From NCBI RefSeq assembly GCF_003460605.1, contig NZ_QTVN01000002.1:1-64000 (forward strand): a stretch of DNA of 64,000 nt. Reading direction: 5' to 3'. A program made the translations under genes and the position numbers. The DNA comes from Ruminococcus sp. AF31-8BH (lineage in GTDB: Bacteria; Bacillota; Clostridia; Lachnospirales; Lachnospiraceae). Position 1 is the stretch's first letter. The number at the start of each line of letters is the position of its first letter. Positions 45,512-53,924 of this stretch are shown piece after piece. The notes beneath the pieces were generated by a model that searched no databases, had not been told where the DNA came from, and was given only the letters and a program-made list of their open reading frames with translations.

Positions 45512-46183
45512 ATGCCATTTACCATTGATGATTTAAACTATGATAAAGACAGCAAGGAGAGAATGCCCTGGGAGCATTATCTTGAGCTGTATGCAAAGGC
45601 TGATCCTAAGGAAATCGCAGCCAGACTTTCTATTCCATATGATGAAAGTGCGAAAGCCTTTACTTTGACATTTCTGGGCTCTGATTATACTATCACATAC
45701 CCGGATTTTCAGGTAAAGCATGTGGAGGATGAGAAGAAATGCTATCCTCTTGAGGATATGATCTATGCGAAAATCCTGACGATCCGTTTTCTGTTAAACG
45801 GTTCTGCTTCCATGGGAACCGGTAAGTATAAAACCTACCGTGAAATGCCTTGGGGAGAAGTGTATTTACGCCAGTTTGACGGAAGATGCATTAAGCGTCT
45901 TGCATTTACTTATGGTAACAGACTGAAGGATTTCAGGCTGGTAATGGATCATATGAAATGCACTCCTGTGAAATTCGGAGATGCGGCATATGAGTTATCC
46001 ATTTATCCCGGATATCAGATCCAGATGATCCTGTGGGAGGGAGATGAGGAATTTCCACCATCCTCCCAGATTCTGTTTTCAGATAATTTCCCCGTATCCT
46101 TTGCTGCGGAAGATATGGCGGTTATGGGAGATGTGATCATCGGCTCTTTAAAAGCTTTTTTAAAGGCTGCGCAGGCGAAATGA
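45512..46183 (+). CDS. DUF3786 domain protein
   Basis: 223 residues, cytosolic, function unknown. It starts six bases after acsV, so it is almost certainly co-translated with the corrinoid activator. DUF3786 genes are frequent in acetogen acs clusters. KCYPLEDMIYAKILTIRFLL and GEVYLRQFDGRCIKRLAF are the best conserved-looking stretches; no metal-site cluster is obvious. A role in corrinoid protein activation or assembly is suggested only by neighbourhood. Confidence 0.8.
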   Translation: MPFTIDDLNYDKDSKERMPWEHYLELYAKADPKEIAARLSIPYDESAKAFTLTFLGSDYTITYPDFQVKHVEDEKKCYPLEDMIYAKILTIRFLLNGSASMGTGKYKTYREMPWGEVYLRQFDGRCIKRLAFTYGNRLKDFRLVMDHMKCTPVKFGDAAYELSIYPGYQIQMILWEGDEEFPPSSQILFSDNFPVSFAAEDMAVMGDVIIGSLKAFLKAAQAK

Positions 46184-46354
46184 TCCTGCATATAAATTAA
46201 GTCTGTTAAATGTAAAAGCTGTATATTCATGATTAAAGCGGATCCGGACAGGGACATGATCCTTAATGCCCTTTTGGAAGCCGTTTTGATAAATTCAAAT
46301 TATGCGGAGGCGTCCTGCTCAGGTGGCAGTGACGTAAAAAGGAGGTAAGTTACA

Positions 46355-48040
46355 ATGGGATACAAGAGTGACATTGAAATCGCACAGGAATGCGAAATGC
46401 TGCCGATTACCCAGATTGCAGAGAAGGCTGGTATTGATGACAAATACCTGGAGCAGTATGGAAAGTATAAGGCAAAAATCGACTACAATCTCTTAAAAGA
46501 GAGCGATAAAAAAGACGGAAAACTGATCCTTGTAACAGCAATCAACCCTACCCCGGCTGGTGAGGGAAAAACAACTACAACTGTAGGTCTTGCAGATGGA
46601 ATGCAGAAGCTTGGAAAGAGCGTAATGGTTGCGCTTCGTGAGCCATCTCTTGGACCGGTATTTGGTGTAAAGGGCGGTGCAGCAGGCGGCGGCTATGCAC
46701 AGGTTGTTCCGATGGAGGACATTAACCTTCACTTCACAGGTGACTTCCACGCAATCGGCGCAGCAAACAACCTTCTTGCAGCAATGATCGACAACCACAT
46801 TTTCCAGGGCAATGCACTGAACATTGACCCACGTAAGGTTACATGGAGAAGATGTGTGGATATGAATGACCGTCAGCTTCGTAACGTAATCGATGGTCTT
46901 GGCGGAAGAACAAACGGTATGCCACGTGAGGATGGCTACGATATCACAGTAGCATCTGAGATCATGGCAGTTCTCTGTCTTGCAAGCGATATCACAGATT
47001 TGAAGAACAGACTTGCAAGAATGATCGTTGGCTATACATATGGCAAACCATCAGAGCAGAAGCCTGTAACAGCTGGTGACCTTCACGCAGAAGGCGCTAT
47101 GACTGCACTTTTAAAGGACGCCCTCAAACCAAACCTGGTTCAGACTCTTGAGCATGTACCGGCAATCGTTCACGGCGGACCATTCGCAAACATCGCTCAT
47201 GGCTGCAACTCTGTAACAGCTACAAAGATGGCTATGAAGCTTGCTGATTATGCAATTACAGAGGCTGGCTTTGGTGCTGACCTTGGTGCTGAGAAATTCC
47301 TTGACATCAAATGCCGTATGGCTGACCTTCATCCAAATGCAGTTGTTATCGTTGCTACTGTTCGTGCACTTAAATACAATGGCGGCGTTGCAAAAGCAGA
47401 TCTGAATAATGAGAACCTTGAGGCTCTTCAGAAGGGTCTTCCGAACCTTCTGAAACATGTAAACAATATTAAGAATGTTTACAAGCTTCCATGTGTAGTT
47501 GCAATCAATGCATTCCCAACAGATACCAGGGCAGAGCTTGATCTTGTAGAAGCAAAATGTAAAGAGCTTGGTGTCAATGTTGCGCTCTCCGAAGTATGGG
47601 CAAAAGGCGGCGAAGGCGGTCTGAAGCTTGCTGAGGAAGTAATTCGTCTGTGCGAGGAGCCAAACGACTTTACTTATGCTTATGAGCTTGAAGGCTCTAT
47701 CGAGGACAAGCTGAATCAGATCGTTCAGAAGGTTTACGGTGGAAAGAACGTAGTTCTTACAGCAAATGCTCAGAAACAGGCAAAACAGCTTGAGGCTCTT
47801 GGCTTTGGAAACTGCCCGATCTGTGTTGCAAAAACACAGTACAGCTTAACGGATGATCAGACGAAGCTTGGTGCTCCAACAGATTTCGAAGTAACCGTTC
47901 GCAACCTGAAAATTTCTGCCGGTGCAGGCTTCATTGTAGCTCTTACCGGTGAGATCATGACTATGCCAGGTCTTCCGAAAGTTCCGGCTGCTGAGAGAAT
48001 CGATGTTGATGAGACTGGTAAGATCACAGGACTGTTCTAA
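46355..48040 (+). CDS. fhs: Formate--tetrahydrofolate ligase
   Basis: Activates formate with ATP and THF to 10-formyl-THF, the entry of the methyl branch. 561 residues, full length. The P-loop region is [20 protein letters not shown]; also [16 protein letters not shown] [18 protein letters not shown] and [25 protein letters not shown] upstream. It opens the fhs-fchA-folD run; the 170-base gap before it holds no clear promoter. Confidence 0.98.
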   Translation: MGYKSDIEIAQECEMLPITQIAEKAGIDDKYLEQYGKYKAKIDYNLLKESDKKDGKLILVTAINPTPAGEGKTTTTVGLADGMQKLGKSVMVALREPSLGPVFGVKGGAAGGGYAQVVPMEDINLHFTGDFHAIGAANNLLAAMIDNHIFQGNALNIDPRKVTWRRCVDMNDRQLRNVIDGLGGRTNGMPREDGYDITVASEIMAVLCLASDITDLKNRLARMIVGYTYGKPSEQKPVTAGDLHAEGAMTALLKDALKPNLVQTLEHVPAIVHGGPFANIAHGCNSVTATKMAMKLADYAITEAGFGADLGAEKFLDIKCRMADLHPNAVVIVATVRALKYNGGVAKADLNNENLEALQKGLPNLLKHVNNIKNVYKLPCVVAINAFPTDTRAELDLVEAKCKELGVNVALSEVWAKGGEGGLKLAEEVIRLCEEPNDFTYAYELEGSIEDKLNQIVQKVYGGKNVVLTANAQKQAKQLEALGFGNCPICVAKTQYSLTDDQTKLGAPTDFEVTVRNLKISAGAGFIVALTGEIMTMPGLPKVPAAERIDVDETGKITGLF

Positions 48041-48057
48041 TAAGGAGATAAACGAAA

Positions 48058-48687
48058 ATGGGATTTTCAACAAGTACATGTACAGAATTTGTAGAAGTTC
48101 TTGCTTCTAAAGCCCCGGTTCCGGGCGGCGGCGGCGCATCCGCACTGGTTGGTGCAGTAGGAACTGCTCTTGGCAACATGGTAGGAAGCCTTACTGTTGG
48201 CAAAAAGAAATATGCAGATGTTGAGGAAGAAATGTGGGAGCTGAAGGGTAAATGCGACAAGCTTCAGAAAGATTTCCTTCGTCTTATTGAGCGGGATGCA
48301 GAAGTTTTTGAGCCTCTTTCCAAGGCATACGGTATGCCAAAGGAGACAGAAGAAGAGAAAGCTGAGAAAGCAAGAGTTATGGCAATCGTATTAAAGGATG
48401 CCTGCTCCGTTCCGATGGAGATTATGGAGAAATGCTGTGAAGCACTTGACCTGATCAAGGAATTTGCTGCAAAAGGCTCCAAGCTTGCAATCAGTGATGC
48501 CGGTGTAGCGGCAACCTTCTGCAAGGCTGCATTAAAGGGTGCCAGCCTGAATGTTTACATTAACACCAAATCCATGGCAGACAGAGAATATGCAGAAGAG
48601 CTCAACGCGAAAGCAGATGCTATGCTTGAGAAATATTGTAAGCTTGCAGATGAGACATTTGACAGCGTTCTTGCAAGACTGAAATAA
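48058..48687 (+). CDS. fchA: Methenyl-THF cyclohydrolase (cyclodeaminase family)
   Basis: Converts 10-formyl-THF and 5,10-methenyl-THF. 209 residues of the formiminotransferase-cyclodeaminase family, all helical. Signature is APVPGGGGASALVGAVGTAL, followed by AEVFEPLSKAYGMP and AISDAGVAATFC. It lies 17 bases after fhs and 29 before folD. It matters here because the FolD downstream seems to lack cyclohydrolase chemistry. Confidence 0.94.
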   Translation: MGFSTSTCTEFVEVLASKAPVPGGGGASALVGAVGTALGNMVGSLTVGKKKYADVEEEMWELKGKCDKLQKDFLRLIERDAEVFEPLSKAYGMPKETEEEKAEKARVMAIVLKDACSVPMEIMEKCCEALDLIKEFAAKGSKLAISDAGVAATFCKAALKGASLNVYINTKSMADREYAEELNAKADAMLEKYCKLADETFDSVLARLK

Positions 48688-48716
48688 TAGGATATCAGAA
48701 AGGGAGATCATTCAAA

Positions 48717-49571
48717 ATGGCAAAACAGTTATTAGGTAAAGAAGTAACTGCTGCATTAAATGAGCGCATCAAAGGCAATGTGGCAGCACTTCAGGAAAAA
48801 GGCGTTAACCCGACACTTTGCATTATCCGTGTAGGCGAGAATCCAAGCGACATTTCCTATGAGAGAGGCGCAACAAAGCGCTGCGAGACTTTAGGAGTTG
48901 CCTGCGAGAAGATTCTTCTTCCGGAGGACGTAGCTCAGGAAGAGCTTCTTGAAGTAATCGACAAGGTAAACAAGGATGACCATATCCATGGCGTTCTTCT
49001 GTTCCGTCCGCTTCCGAAGCACTTAGATCAGGCAGTGATCGAGAATGCACTTGCTCCTGAAAAAGATGTTGACTGTATGACAGACCTTTCCATGTCCGGT
49101 GTTTTCACAGGCAAGAAGATCGGCTTCCCGCCATGTACACCACAGGCATGTATGGAAATCCTGGATCATTACGGAATCGACTGCACAGGCAAGAAAGCCG
49201 TTGTAATCGGAAGAAGCCTTGTTGTTGGCAAGCCGGCGGCAATGATGCTTGTTAAGAAAAACGCAACTGTAACCATCTGCCATACAAGAACCGTTGATAT
49301 GCCATCTGTAGCTCGTGAAGCTGACATCATCATCGTAGCAGCAGGCCGCGCAGGCGTTGTTGGCGCTGATTATGTTAAAGAGGGACAGATTGTGATCGAC
49401 GTAGGAATCAACGTAAATGCAGAAGGCAAGCTTTGCGGAGACGTTGACTACGCAGCAGTAGAGCCGATCGTTGATGCGATCACACCGGTTCCTGGCGGAG
49501 TTGGAAGTGTAACTACTTCCGTTCTGGTAGGTCATGTGGTTGAGGCAGCAATGCGTAAGGTAAACGCATAA
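48717..49571 (+). CDS. folD: Methylene-THF dehydrogenase (FolD family), probably without cyclohydrolase activity
   Basis: Oxidises or reduces between 5,10-methylene-THF and methenyl-THF. 284 residues; nucleotide-binding loop VIGRSLVVGKPAAMMLV and C-terminal TPVPGGVGSVTTSVLV are family hallmarks. In bifunctional FolD a Tyr-x3-Lys pair sits near residue 50 (catalytic Lys). Here the segment is ISYERGATKRCE, with Ala at Tyr+4. Loss of that Lys abolishes cyclohydrolase in the human enzyme, so a monofunctional dehydrogenase is inferred, complemented by fchA. Confidence 0.93.
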   Translation: MAKQLLGKEVTAALNERIKGNVAALQEKGVNPTLCIIRVGENPSDISYERGATKRCETLGVACEKILLPEDVAQEELLEVIDKVNKDDHIHGVLLFRPLPKHLDQAVIENALAPEKDVDCMTDLSMSGVFTGKKIGFPPCTPQACMEILDHYGIDCTGKKAVVIGRSLVVGKPAAMMLVKKNATVTICHTRTVDMPSVAREADIIIVAAGRAGVVGADYVKEGQIVIDVGINVNAEGKLCGDVDYAAVEPIVDAITPVPGGVGSVTTSVLVGHVVEAAMRKVNA

Positions 49572-49584
49572 TTTGCATAAAGAA

Positions 49585-49614
49585 AGCTCTCCGGGGAAAC
49601 CCGGGGAGCTTTTT
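49585..49614 (+). terminator. folD terminator
   Basis: AGCTCTCCGGG (49585-49595) pairs with CCCGGGGAGCT (49600-49610), GAAA-like loop, T-run. Ends the acetogenesis island. Confidence 0.92.
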
Positions 49615-49639
49615 ATAGTATAGTTCAGAAGCTGATTTC

Positions 49640-49783
49640 GTTACTGTTCACTGGTAACATTCCGCGAGGTGTTTTTTGTGAACAAAGTTCACAGAAAACC
49701 CGAGAATTGCAGCGCGAAATCATGCGAATGCATGATTTCTGTGCATCGCGAAGCGTGTTACTGCTCACGAAGTGAACAGTAAC
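49640..49783 (-). mobile_element. MITE-like palindromic element, copy 2 (144 bp)
   Basis: Reverse-oriented relative to copy 1 at 15985. Terminal inverted repeats GTTACTGTTCACT/AGTGAACAGTAAC. Flanked by perfect 8-bp direct repeats CTGATTTC (49632-49639 and 49784-49791). Internal stems GTGAAC/GTTCAC and CGCGAAATCAT...ATGATTT...CGCG are kept. No ORF. It lies between the folD terminator and the MOSC promoter, a neutral spot. Confidence 0.88.
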
Positions 49784-49822
49784 CTGATTTCCATTAGAAT
49801 ATGTTTAATATTTACAAAAAAA

Positions 49823-49851
49823 TTGCTTTTCTCTTAAAAATATTGTATCAT
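49823..49851 (+). promoter_or_regulatory. Promoter of MOSC-moaA
   Basis: TTGCTT (49823-49828), 17 bases, TATCAT (49846-49851). Confidence 0.55.
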
Positions 49852-49883
49852 AGAAAGTAACAGATATATGGAGGTCGTGGGAT

Positions 49884-50312
49884 ATGGGAAAAGTGATGGC
49901 AGTAAATATCAGCGAGAAACGAGGAACTCAGAAGGTCAATGTCCACACTGTGAAACTGATCGAGAATTATGGACTGGAGAATGACGCCCATGCAGGGAAC
50001 TGGCACCGCCAGGTCAGCCTTCTTTCCTATGAGAAAATAGAAGAATTCAAGGCGAAGGGAGCCCCGGTGCAGGATGGCGCCTTTGGGGAAAATCTCATTG
50101 TGCAGGGGTTTGATTTCAGAACTTTGCCTGTTGGCACACGGCTGAAATGCAACGATGTGATCCTGGAAATCACCCAGATTGGCAAGCAGTGCCACAATGG
50201 CTGCGAGATTTTTAAGATCATGGGGGACTGCATCATGCCAAGAGAGGGCGTGTTTGCCAGGGTGATCCACGGCGGCGTGATCTCAGAGGGAGATGAGATG
50301 GATTATGCTTGA
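49884..50312 (+). CDS. MOSC-domain protein
   Basis: Stand-alone MOSC (molybdenum cofactor sulfurase C-terminal) domain, 142 residues. GAFGENLIVQGFDFRTLPVG and the Cys in QIGKQCHNGCEIF are the family features; small MOSC proteins are thought to handle the Moco or sulfur-carrying step. It overlaps moaA by 8 bases, supporting a Moco role. No other Moco genes or molybdoenzymes are in the window. Confidence 0.88.
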   Translation: MGKVMAVNISEKRGTQKVNVHTVKLIENYGLENDAHAGNWHRQVSLLSYEKIEEFKAKGAPVQDGAFGENLIVQGFDFRTLPVGTRLKCNDVILEITQIGKQCHNGCEIFKIMGDCIMPREGVFARVIHGGVISEGDEMDYA

Positions 50313-51279
50313 TCAGTATGGAAGAATCATTGATTACATGCGGATTTCCCTTACAGACCGCTGTAATCTGCGGTGCATTTACTGCATGCCAGAGGAAGGA
50401 ATCTGTCAGATTCCCCGCACGGAGGTTCTAAGTGAAGATGAAATCTTAAGAGTCTGCAGCCTGGCCAGTGAGCTTGGGATTTCCAGGATCAAGCTGACAG
50501 GAGGGGAGCCTTTGGTGCGCAGGATCTGTGTTCCCCTTGTGAAAGAGCTGAAAGCTCTTCCCGGAATCCAGCAGGTGACGTTGACTACCAACGGCATTTT
50601 GCTGAAAGAGCAGCTGCCGGGGCTGATGGAAGCGGGATTGGATGCAGTGAATATAAGCTTAGACACTTTGGATGCAGAGACTTTTCGAAAAATCACCAGA
50701 AGGGATGAGCTGAAAAAGGTGCTGGAAGGACTTGAGGCAGCACTTTCCTATCCGGAGCTTAAGGTGAAGGTAAACTGTGTTCCCACTTTTCAGAGCCAGC
50801 AGGATCTTTTGCAGGTGGCGGTCCTGGCAAAGGAGAATCCGCTCCATGTGCGGTTTATCGAGATGATGCCCATTGGTCTTGGAAAAGAGTTTACAGCGAG
50901 AGACGAGGAGACGGTAAAAGGGCTTCTGGAGCGTGCTTACGGTCCTATGACGCCTACGAAGGAAACCCTTGGAAATGGGCCCTGCCATTATTATACCCTT
51001 GAAAATTTCCAGGGCAGAATTGGATTTATCAGTGCTTTGTCCCACAAGTTCTGCAGTCAGTGCAACCGTGTGCGCCTTACTTCTACCGGATATCTGAAGG
51101 GCTGTCTTCAGTTTGAAAACGGAGCGGACTTAAAAGCATTGTTAAGAGGCGGCGTTTCCGATGCGCTTCTGAAGGAAACCATCCAGAAGACCATTTATGA
51201 GAAGCCAGCAGGCCATAATTTCCAGGAAAAAAAGAACGGGACAGAAGAGTCCCATATAATGGCGCAGATCGGCGGATGA
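50305..51279 (+). CDS. moaA: GTP 3',8-cyclase MoaA
   Basis: Radical-SAM enzyme for the first step of molybdenum cofactor synthesis. 324 residues from ATG 50305, matching the usual MLDQYGR start; an ATG four codons earlier exists. The N-terminal cluster CNLRCIYCMPEEG, the C-terminal cluster CSQCNRVRLTSTGYLKGC, and the C-terminal Gly-Gly (QIGG) needed by MoaA are all present. Its start lies inside the MOSC gene. A terminator follows. Confidence 0.95.
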   Translation: MLDQYGRIIDYMRISLTDRCNLRCIYCMPEEGICQIPRTEVLSEDEILRVCSLASELGISRIKLTGGEPLVRRICVPLVKELKALPGIQQVTLTTNGILLKEQLPGLMEAGLDAVNISLDTLDAETFRKITRRDELKKVLEGLEAALSYPELKVKVNCVPTFQSQQDLLQVAVLAKENPLHVRFIEMMPIGLGKEFTARDEETVKGLLERAYGPMTPTKETLGNGPCHYYTLENFQGRIGFISALSHKFCSQCNRVRLTSTGYLKGCLQFENGADLKALLRGGVSDALLKETIQKTIYEKPAGHNFQEKKNGTEESHIMAQIGG

Positions 51280-51286
51280 GAACCTA

Positions 51287-51343
51287 TAAAAAGCCGGATT
51301 TTGCAGATGTATTTTCCGTACATCCAGCAGAATCCGGCTTTTT
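51287..51343 (+). terminator. moaA terminator
   Basis: AAGCCGGATT (51291-51300) pairs with AATCCGGCTT (51331-51340), with a nested GATGT/ACATC; flanking A- and T-runs. Confidence 0.88.
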
Positions 51344-51419
51344 GTGCGCTTTGGTATATTTTTCACTGAGTTAATTGTGCAAAAAAACATTGTTAATTAA
51401 AAGACTTATTAGGAAAAGC

Positions 51420-51448
51420 TTGCCAAATTGAACAAAAAAATATATAAT
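51420..51448 (+). promoter_or_regulatory. hydCBA promoter
   Basis: TTGCCA (51420-51425), 17 bases, TATAAT (51443-51448), leaving a leader of about 105 bases. Confidence 0.7.
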
Positions 51449-51502
51449 TTTCTTACAAAAATAGTGAAGTTTGTTAAAAAATACGCAATGCCGGAGACCT
51501 TA

Positions 51503-51519
51503 TGGTGAAACATTCACAA
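51503..51519 (+). promoter_or_regulatory. Candidate Rex-like operator upstream of hydC
   Basis: TGGTGAA-ACA-TTCACAA is an inverted repeat close to the Rex consensus TTGTGAA-n4-TTCACAA but with a 3-base spacer. It lies in the leader between the promoter and the start codon. Rex senses NADH/NAD+, fitting a hydrogenase that uses NAD(H). Confidence 0.4.
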
Positions 51520-51562
51520 AAGGGCCAGAGGTAGAACTGGCAGGTAAGGAGGATTAACAGTA

Positions 51563-52042
51563 ATGTTAGATCAGTCATGTTACAAAAAGGCAGATGAGAT
51601 TATTGAGCATTATGAAAAATGTGCGGCCTCATTAATTCCCATCATGCAGGACATTCAGGCAGAATACCGGTATCTGCCTGCAGAGCTTCTGACCTACGTT
51701 GCCGAGAAGATCGGCGTAACAGAAGCCAAGGCGTTCAGCGTAGCCACCTTCTATGAGAACTTTTCCTTTGAGCCCAAGGGGAAATACATTATCAAGGTGT
51801 GTGACGGAACAGCCTGTCATGTAAGGAAATCCATTCCCGTAAAAGAAGCTTTTATGAAAGAACTGGGACTTAGCAATAAGAAGCACACCACAGACGACAT
51901 GATGTTCACTGTGGAGACCGTATCCTGTCTTGGAGCCTGCGGACTTGCTCCAACCTGTATGGTTAACGAAGAAGTGCATGCCAAGATGACACCGGAGAAG
52001 GTAGTAGAGCTGATTAACAGATTGAGAGGTGAGAATGGATGA
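51563..52042 (+). CDS. hydC: Electron-bifurcating hydrogenase, HydC (NuoE-like)
   Basis: Small [2Fe-2S] subunit of the HydABC complex. 159 residues. The four cluster ligands are in CDGTACHVRKS and CLGACGLAPTCMVN. N-terminal helical part (IMQDIQAEYRYLPAELLTYVAEK) as in NuoE. AAGGAGG site. Overlaps hydB by four bases (ATGA). Confidence 0.95.
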   Translation: MLDQSCYKKADEIIEHYEKCAASLIPIMQDIQAEYRYLPAELLTYVAEKIGVTEAKAFSVATFYENFSFEPKGKYIIKVCDGTACHVRKSIPVKEAFMKELGLSNKKHTTDDMMFTVETVSCLGACGLAPTCMVNEEVHAKMTPEKVVELINRLRGENG

Positions 52043-53910
52043 GAATAAACAGTAAAGAAGAACTGCTGAATAAGAAAGCTGAGATTGAGCAGCTTATAAA
52101 TGGTTTTACCTGCCGTGTTCTCGTCTGTTCCGGTACCGGATGTATGGCTTCCGGTGCACAGAAGATCTATGATGAAATGGTAAGACTTTGTGAGGGAATC
52201 GACGGTGTGCGCATTGAGATGCAGAAGGATATCCCTCATGTAGGCGTTATTAAGACCGGATGTCAGGGACTTTGCGAGTTAGGACCTCTTATGCGCATTG
52301 AGCCTTATGGATATCAGTATGTACATGTTCAGGAAGAGGACTGCCTGGAGATCGTAGAGCGTACTGTACGCCTCGGACAGCCTGTAGACCGTCTGTTTTA
52401 CCGCCATGGGGATGAGGTCTGTCCCAAGCCAGAGGATATTCCGTTCCTTAACCGTCAGACCAGGATCGTTCTTGAGAACTGCGGTAAGATTGACGCGGAA
52501 TCCATTGATGAATATATTGCAGCAGGAGGCTTTGCTGCTCTTGCAAAAGCAGTTACAGAGATGACTCCCCAGGAGGTTATTGATGAGGTTACCAGATCCG
52601 GCCTTCGCGGACGTGGCGGTGCCGGCTTCCCGGCTGGCAAAAAATGGTCACAGGTAGCCAGACAGGCTGAGAAGACCCGTTATGTTGTATGTAACGGTGA
52701 CGAAGGTGATCCGGGAGCATTTATGGATGGCTCCGTTATGGAAGGCGACCCATATAAGATGATCGAGGGTATGATCATTGCCGCTTATGCAGTAGGTGCT
52801 GAGAACGGATACATATATGTGCGTGCAGAGTATCCTCTTTCTGTTGCAAGACTTCGCCTTGCTATTTCCCAGGCTGAGAAATACGGTCTTCTTGGAGATA
52901 ATATTCTTGGCAGCGGTGTAAACTTCCACCTTCACATCAATCGCGGCGCAGGAGCTTTTGTATGCGGTGAAGGCTCTGCCCTTACCTCCTCCATTGAAGG
53001 AAACAGAGGTATGCCTCGTGTGAAGCCGCCTCGTACAGTTGAGAAGGGTCTGTGGGGCAAGCCGACCGTCCTGAATAACGTAGAGACCTATGCAAATGTT
53101 CCGAAGATCATTGTGCAGGGTGCCGACTGGTTCCGTACCATCGGAACAGAGGGAAGCCCGGGTACCAAGACATTCTCTCTTACAGGAGCGATTGAGAACA
53201 CAGGTCTTATTGAAGTGCCTATGGGAACCACACTCCGTGAGATCATCTATGATATCGGCGGTGGTCTTAAGAGCGGTGCTGCATTTAAGGGTGTACAGAT
53301 CGGTGGTCCTTCCGGCGGATGTCTGATCGAGGATCAGCTGGATGCGCCTCTTGATTTTGATTCCGTGAAGAAGCTGGATGCCATTATGGGTTCCGGCGGA
53401 CTGGTTGTTATGGACGAGAATACCTGTATGGTAGAGGTTGCCCGTTTCTTCATGAGCTTTACCCAGCGCGAGAGCTGCGGCAAGTGTGTTCCATGCCGTG
53501 AGGGTACCAAGCGTATGCTGGAGATTCTGGAGAAGATCGTAGAGGGCAGAGGTGAAATGTCCGATCTTGATGAGCTGGAAGAGCTTGCAACTATGGTTCA
53601 GAGTATGGCTCTTTGCGGTCTTGGCAAGAGTGCACCCCTTCCGGTTCTCAGTACCATGAAGCGTTTCCGTGAGGAGTATGAGGAGCATATCCGTGACAAG
53701 AAGTGCCGTGCCAAGGTCTGCACTGCGCTCCGTCAGTTCCACATCAATCCGGAGTTCTGTATCGGTTGTGGAAAATGTGCCAAGAACTGTCCTGCCGGGG
53801 CAATTTCCGGCAAGATCAAATCACCTTATCATATTAATAATGATGTATGTATCAAATGCGGCAGCTGTAAGGACAACTGTAATTTTGATGCAATCTATGT
53901 GGAAATGTAA
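52039..53910 (+). CDS. hydB: Electron-bifurcating hydrogenase, HydB (NuoF-like)
   Basis: NAD(H)- and FMN-binding flavin subunit, the likely bifurcation site. 623 residues. An N-terminal thioredoxin-like [2Fe-2S] domain (VLVCSGTGCMASGAQ, KTGCQGLCELGP) is followed by FMN/NAD motifs GRGGAGFPAGKKW and NGDEGDPGAFMD, the [4Fe-4S] site ESCGKCVPCREGT, and a C-terminal 2x[4Fe-4S] ferredoxin pair (CIGCGKCAKNCPAGAI, CIKCGSCKDNCNFDAI). Confidence 0.96.
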   Translation: MRINSKEELLNKKAEIEQLINGFTCRVLVCSGTGCMASGAQKIYDEMVRLCEGIDGVRIEMQKDIPHVGVIKTGCQGLCELGPLMRIEPYGYQYVHVQEEDCLEIVERTVRLGQPVDRLFYRHGDEVCPKPEDIPFLNRQTRIVLENCGKIDAESIDEYIAAGGFAALAKAVTEMTPQEVIDEVTRSGLRGRGGAGFPAGKKWSQVARQAEKTRYVVCNGDEGDPGAFMDGSVMEGDPYKMIEGMIIAAYAVGAENGYIYVRAEYPLSVARLRLAISQAEKYGLLGDNILGSGVNFHLHINRGAGAFVCGEGSALTSSIEGNRGMPRVKPPRTVEKGLWGKPTVLNNVETYANVPKIIVQGADWFRTIGTEGSPGTKTFSLTGAIENTGLIEVPMGTTLREIIYDIGGGLKSGAAFKGVQIGGPSGGCLIEDQLDAPLDFDSVKKLDAIMGSGGLVVMDENTCMVEVARFFMSFTQRESCGKCVPCREGTKRMLEILEKIVEGRGEMSDLDELEELATMVQSMALCGLGKSAPLPVLSTMKRFREEYEEHIRDKKCRAKVCTALRQFHINPEFCIGCGKCAKNCPAGAISGKIKSPYHINNDVCIKCGSCKDNCNFDAIYVEM

Positions 53911-53924
53911 AGGGAGGACAGATT

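Noticed and set aside
46229..46348. A 39-codon frame ending at the fhs ribosome site
   Set aside because: No ribosome site upstream, and its last codons are the fhs Shine-Dalgarno itself.
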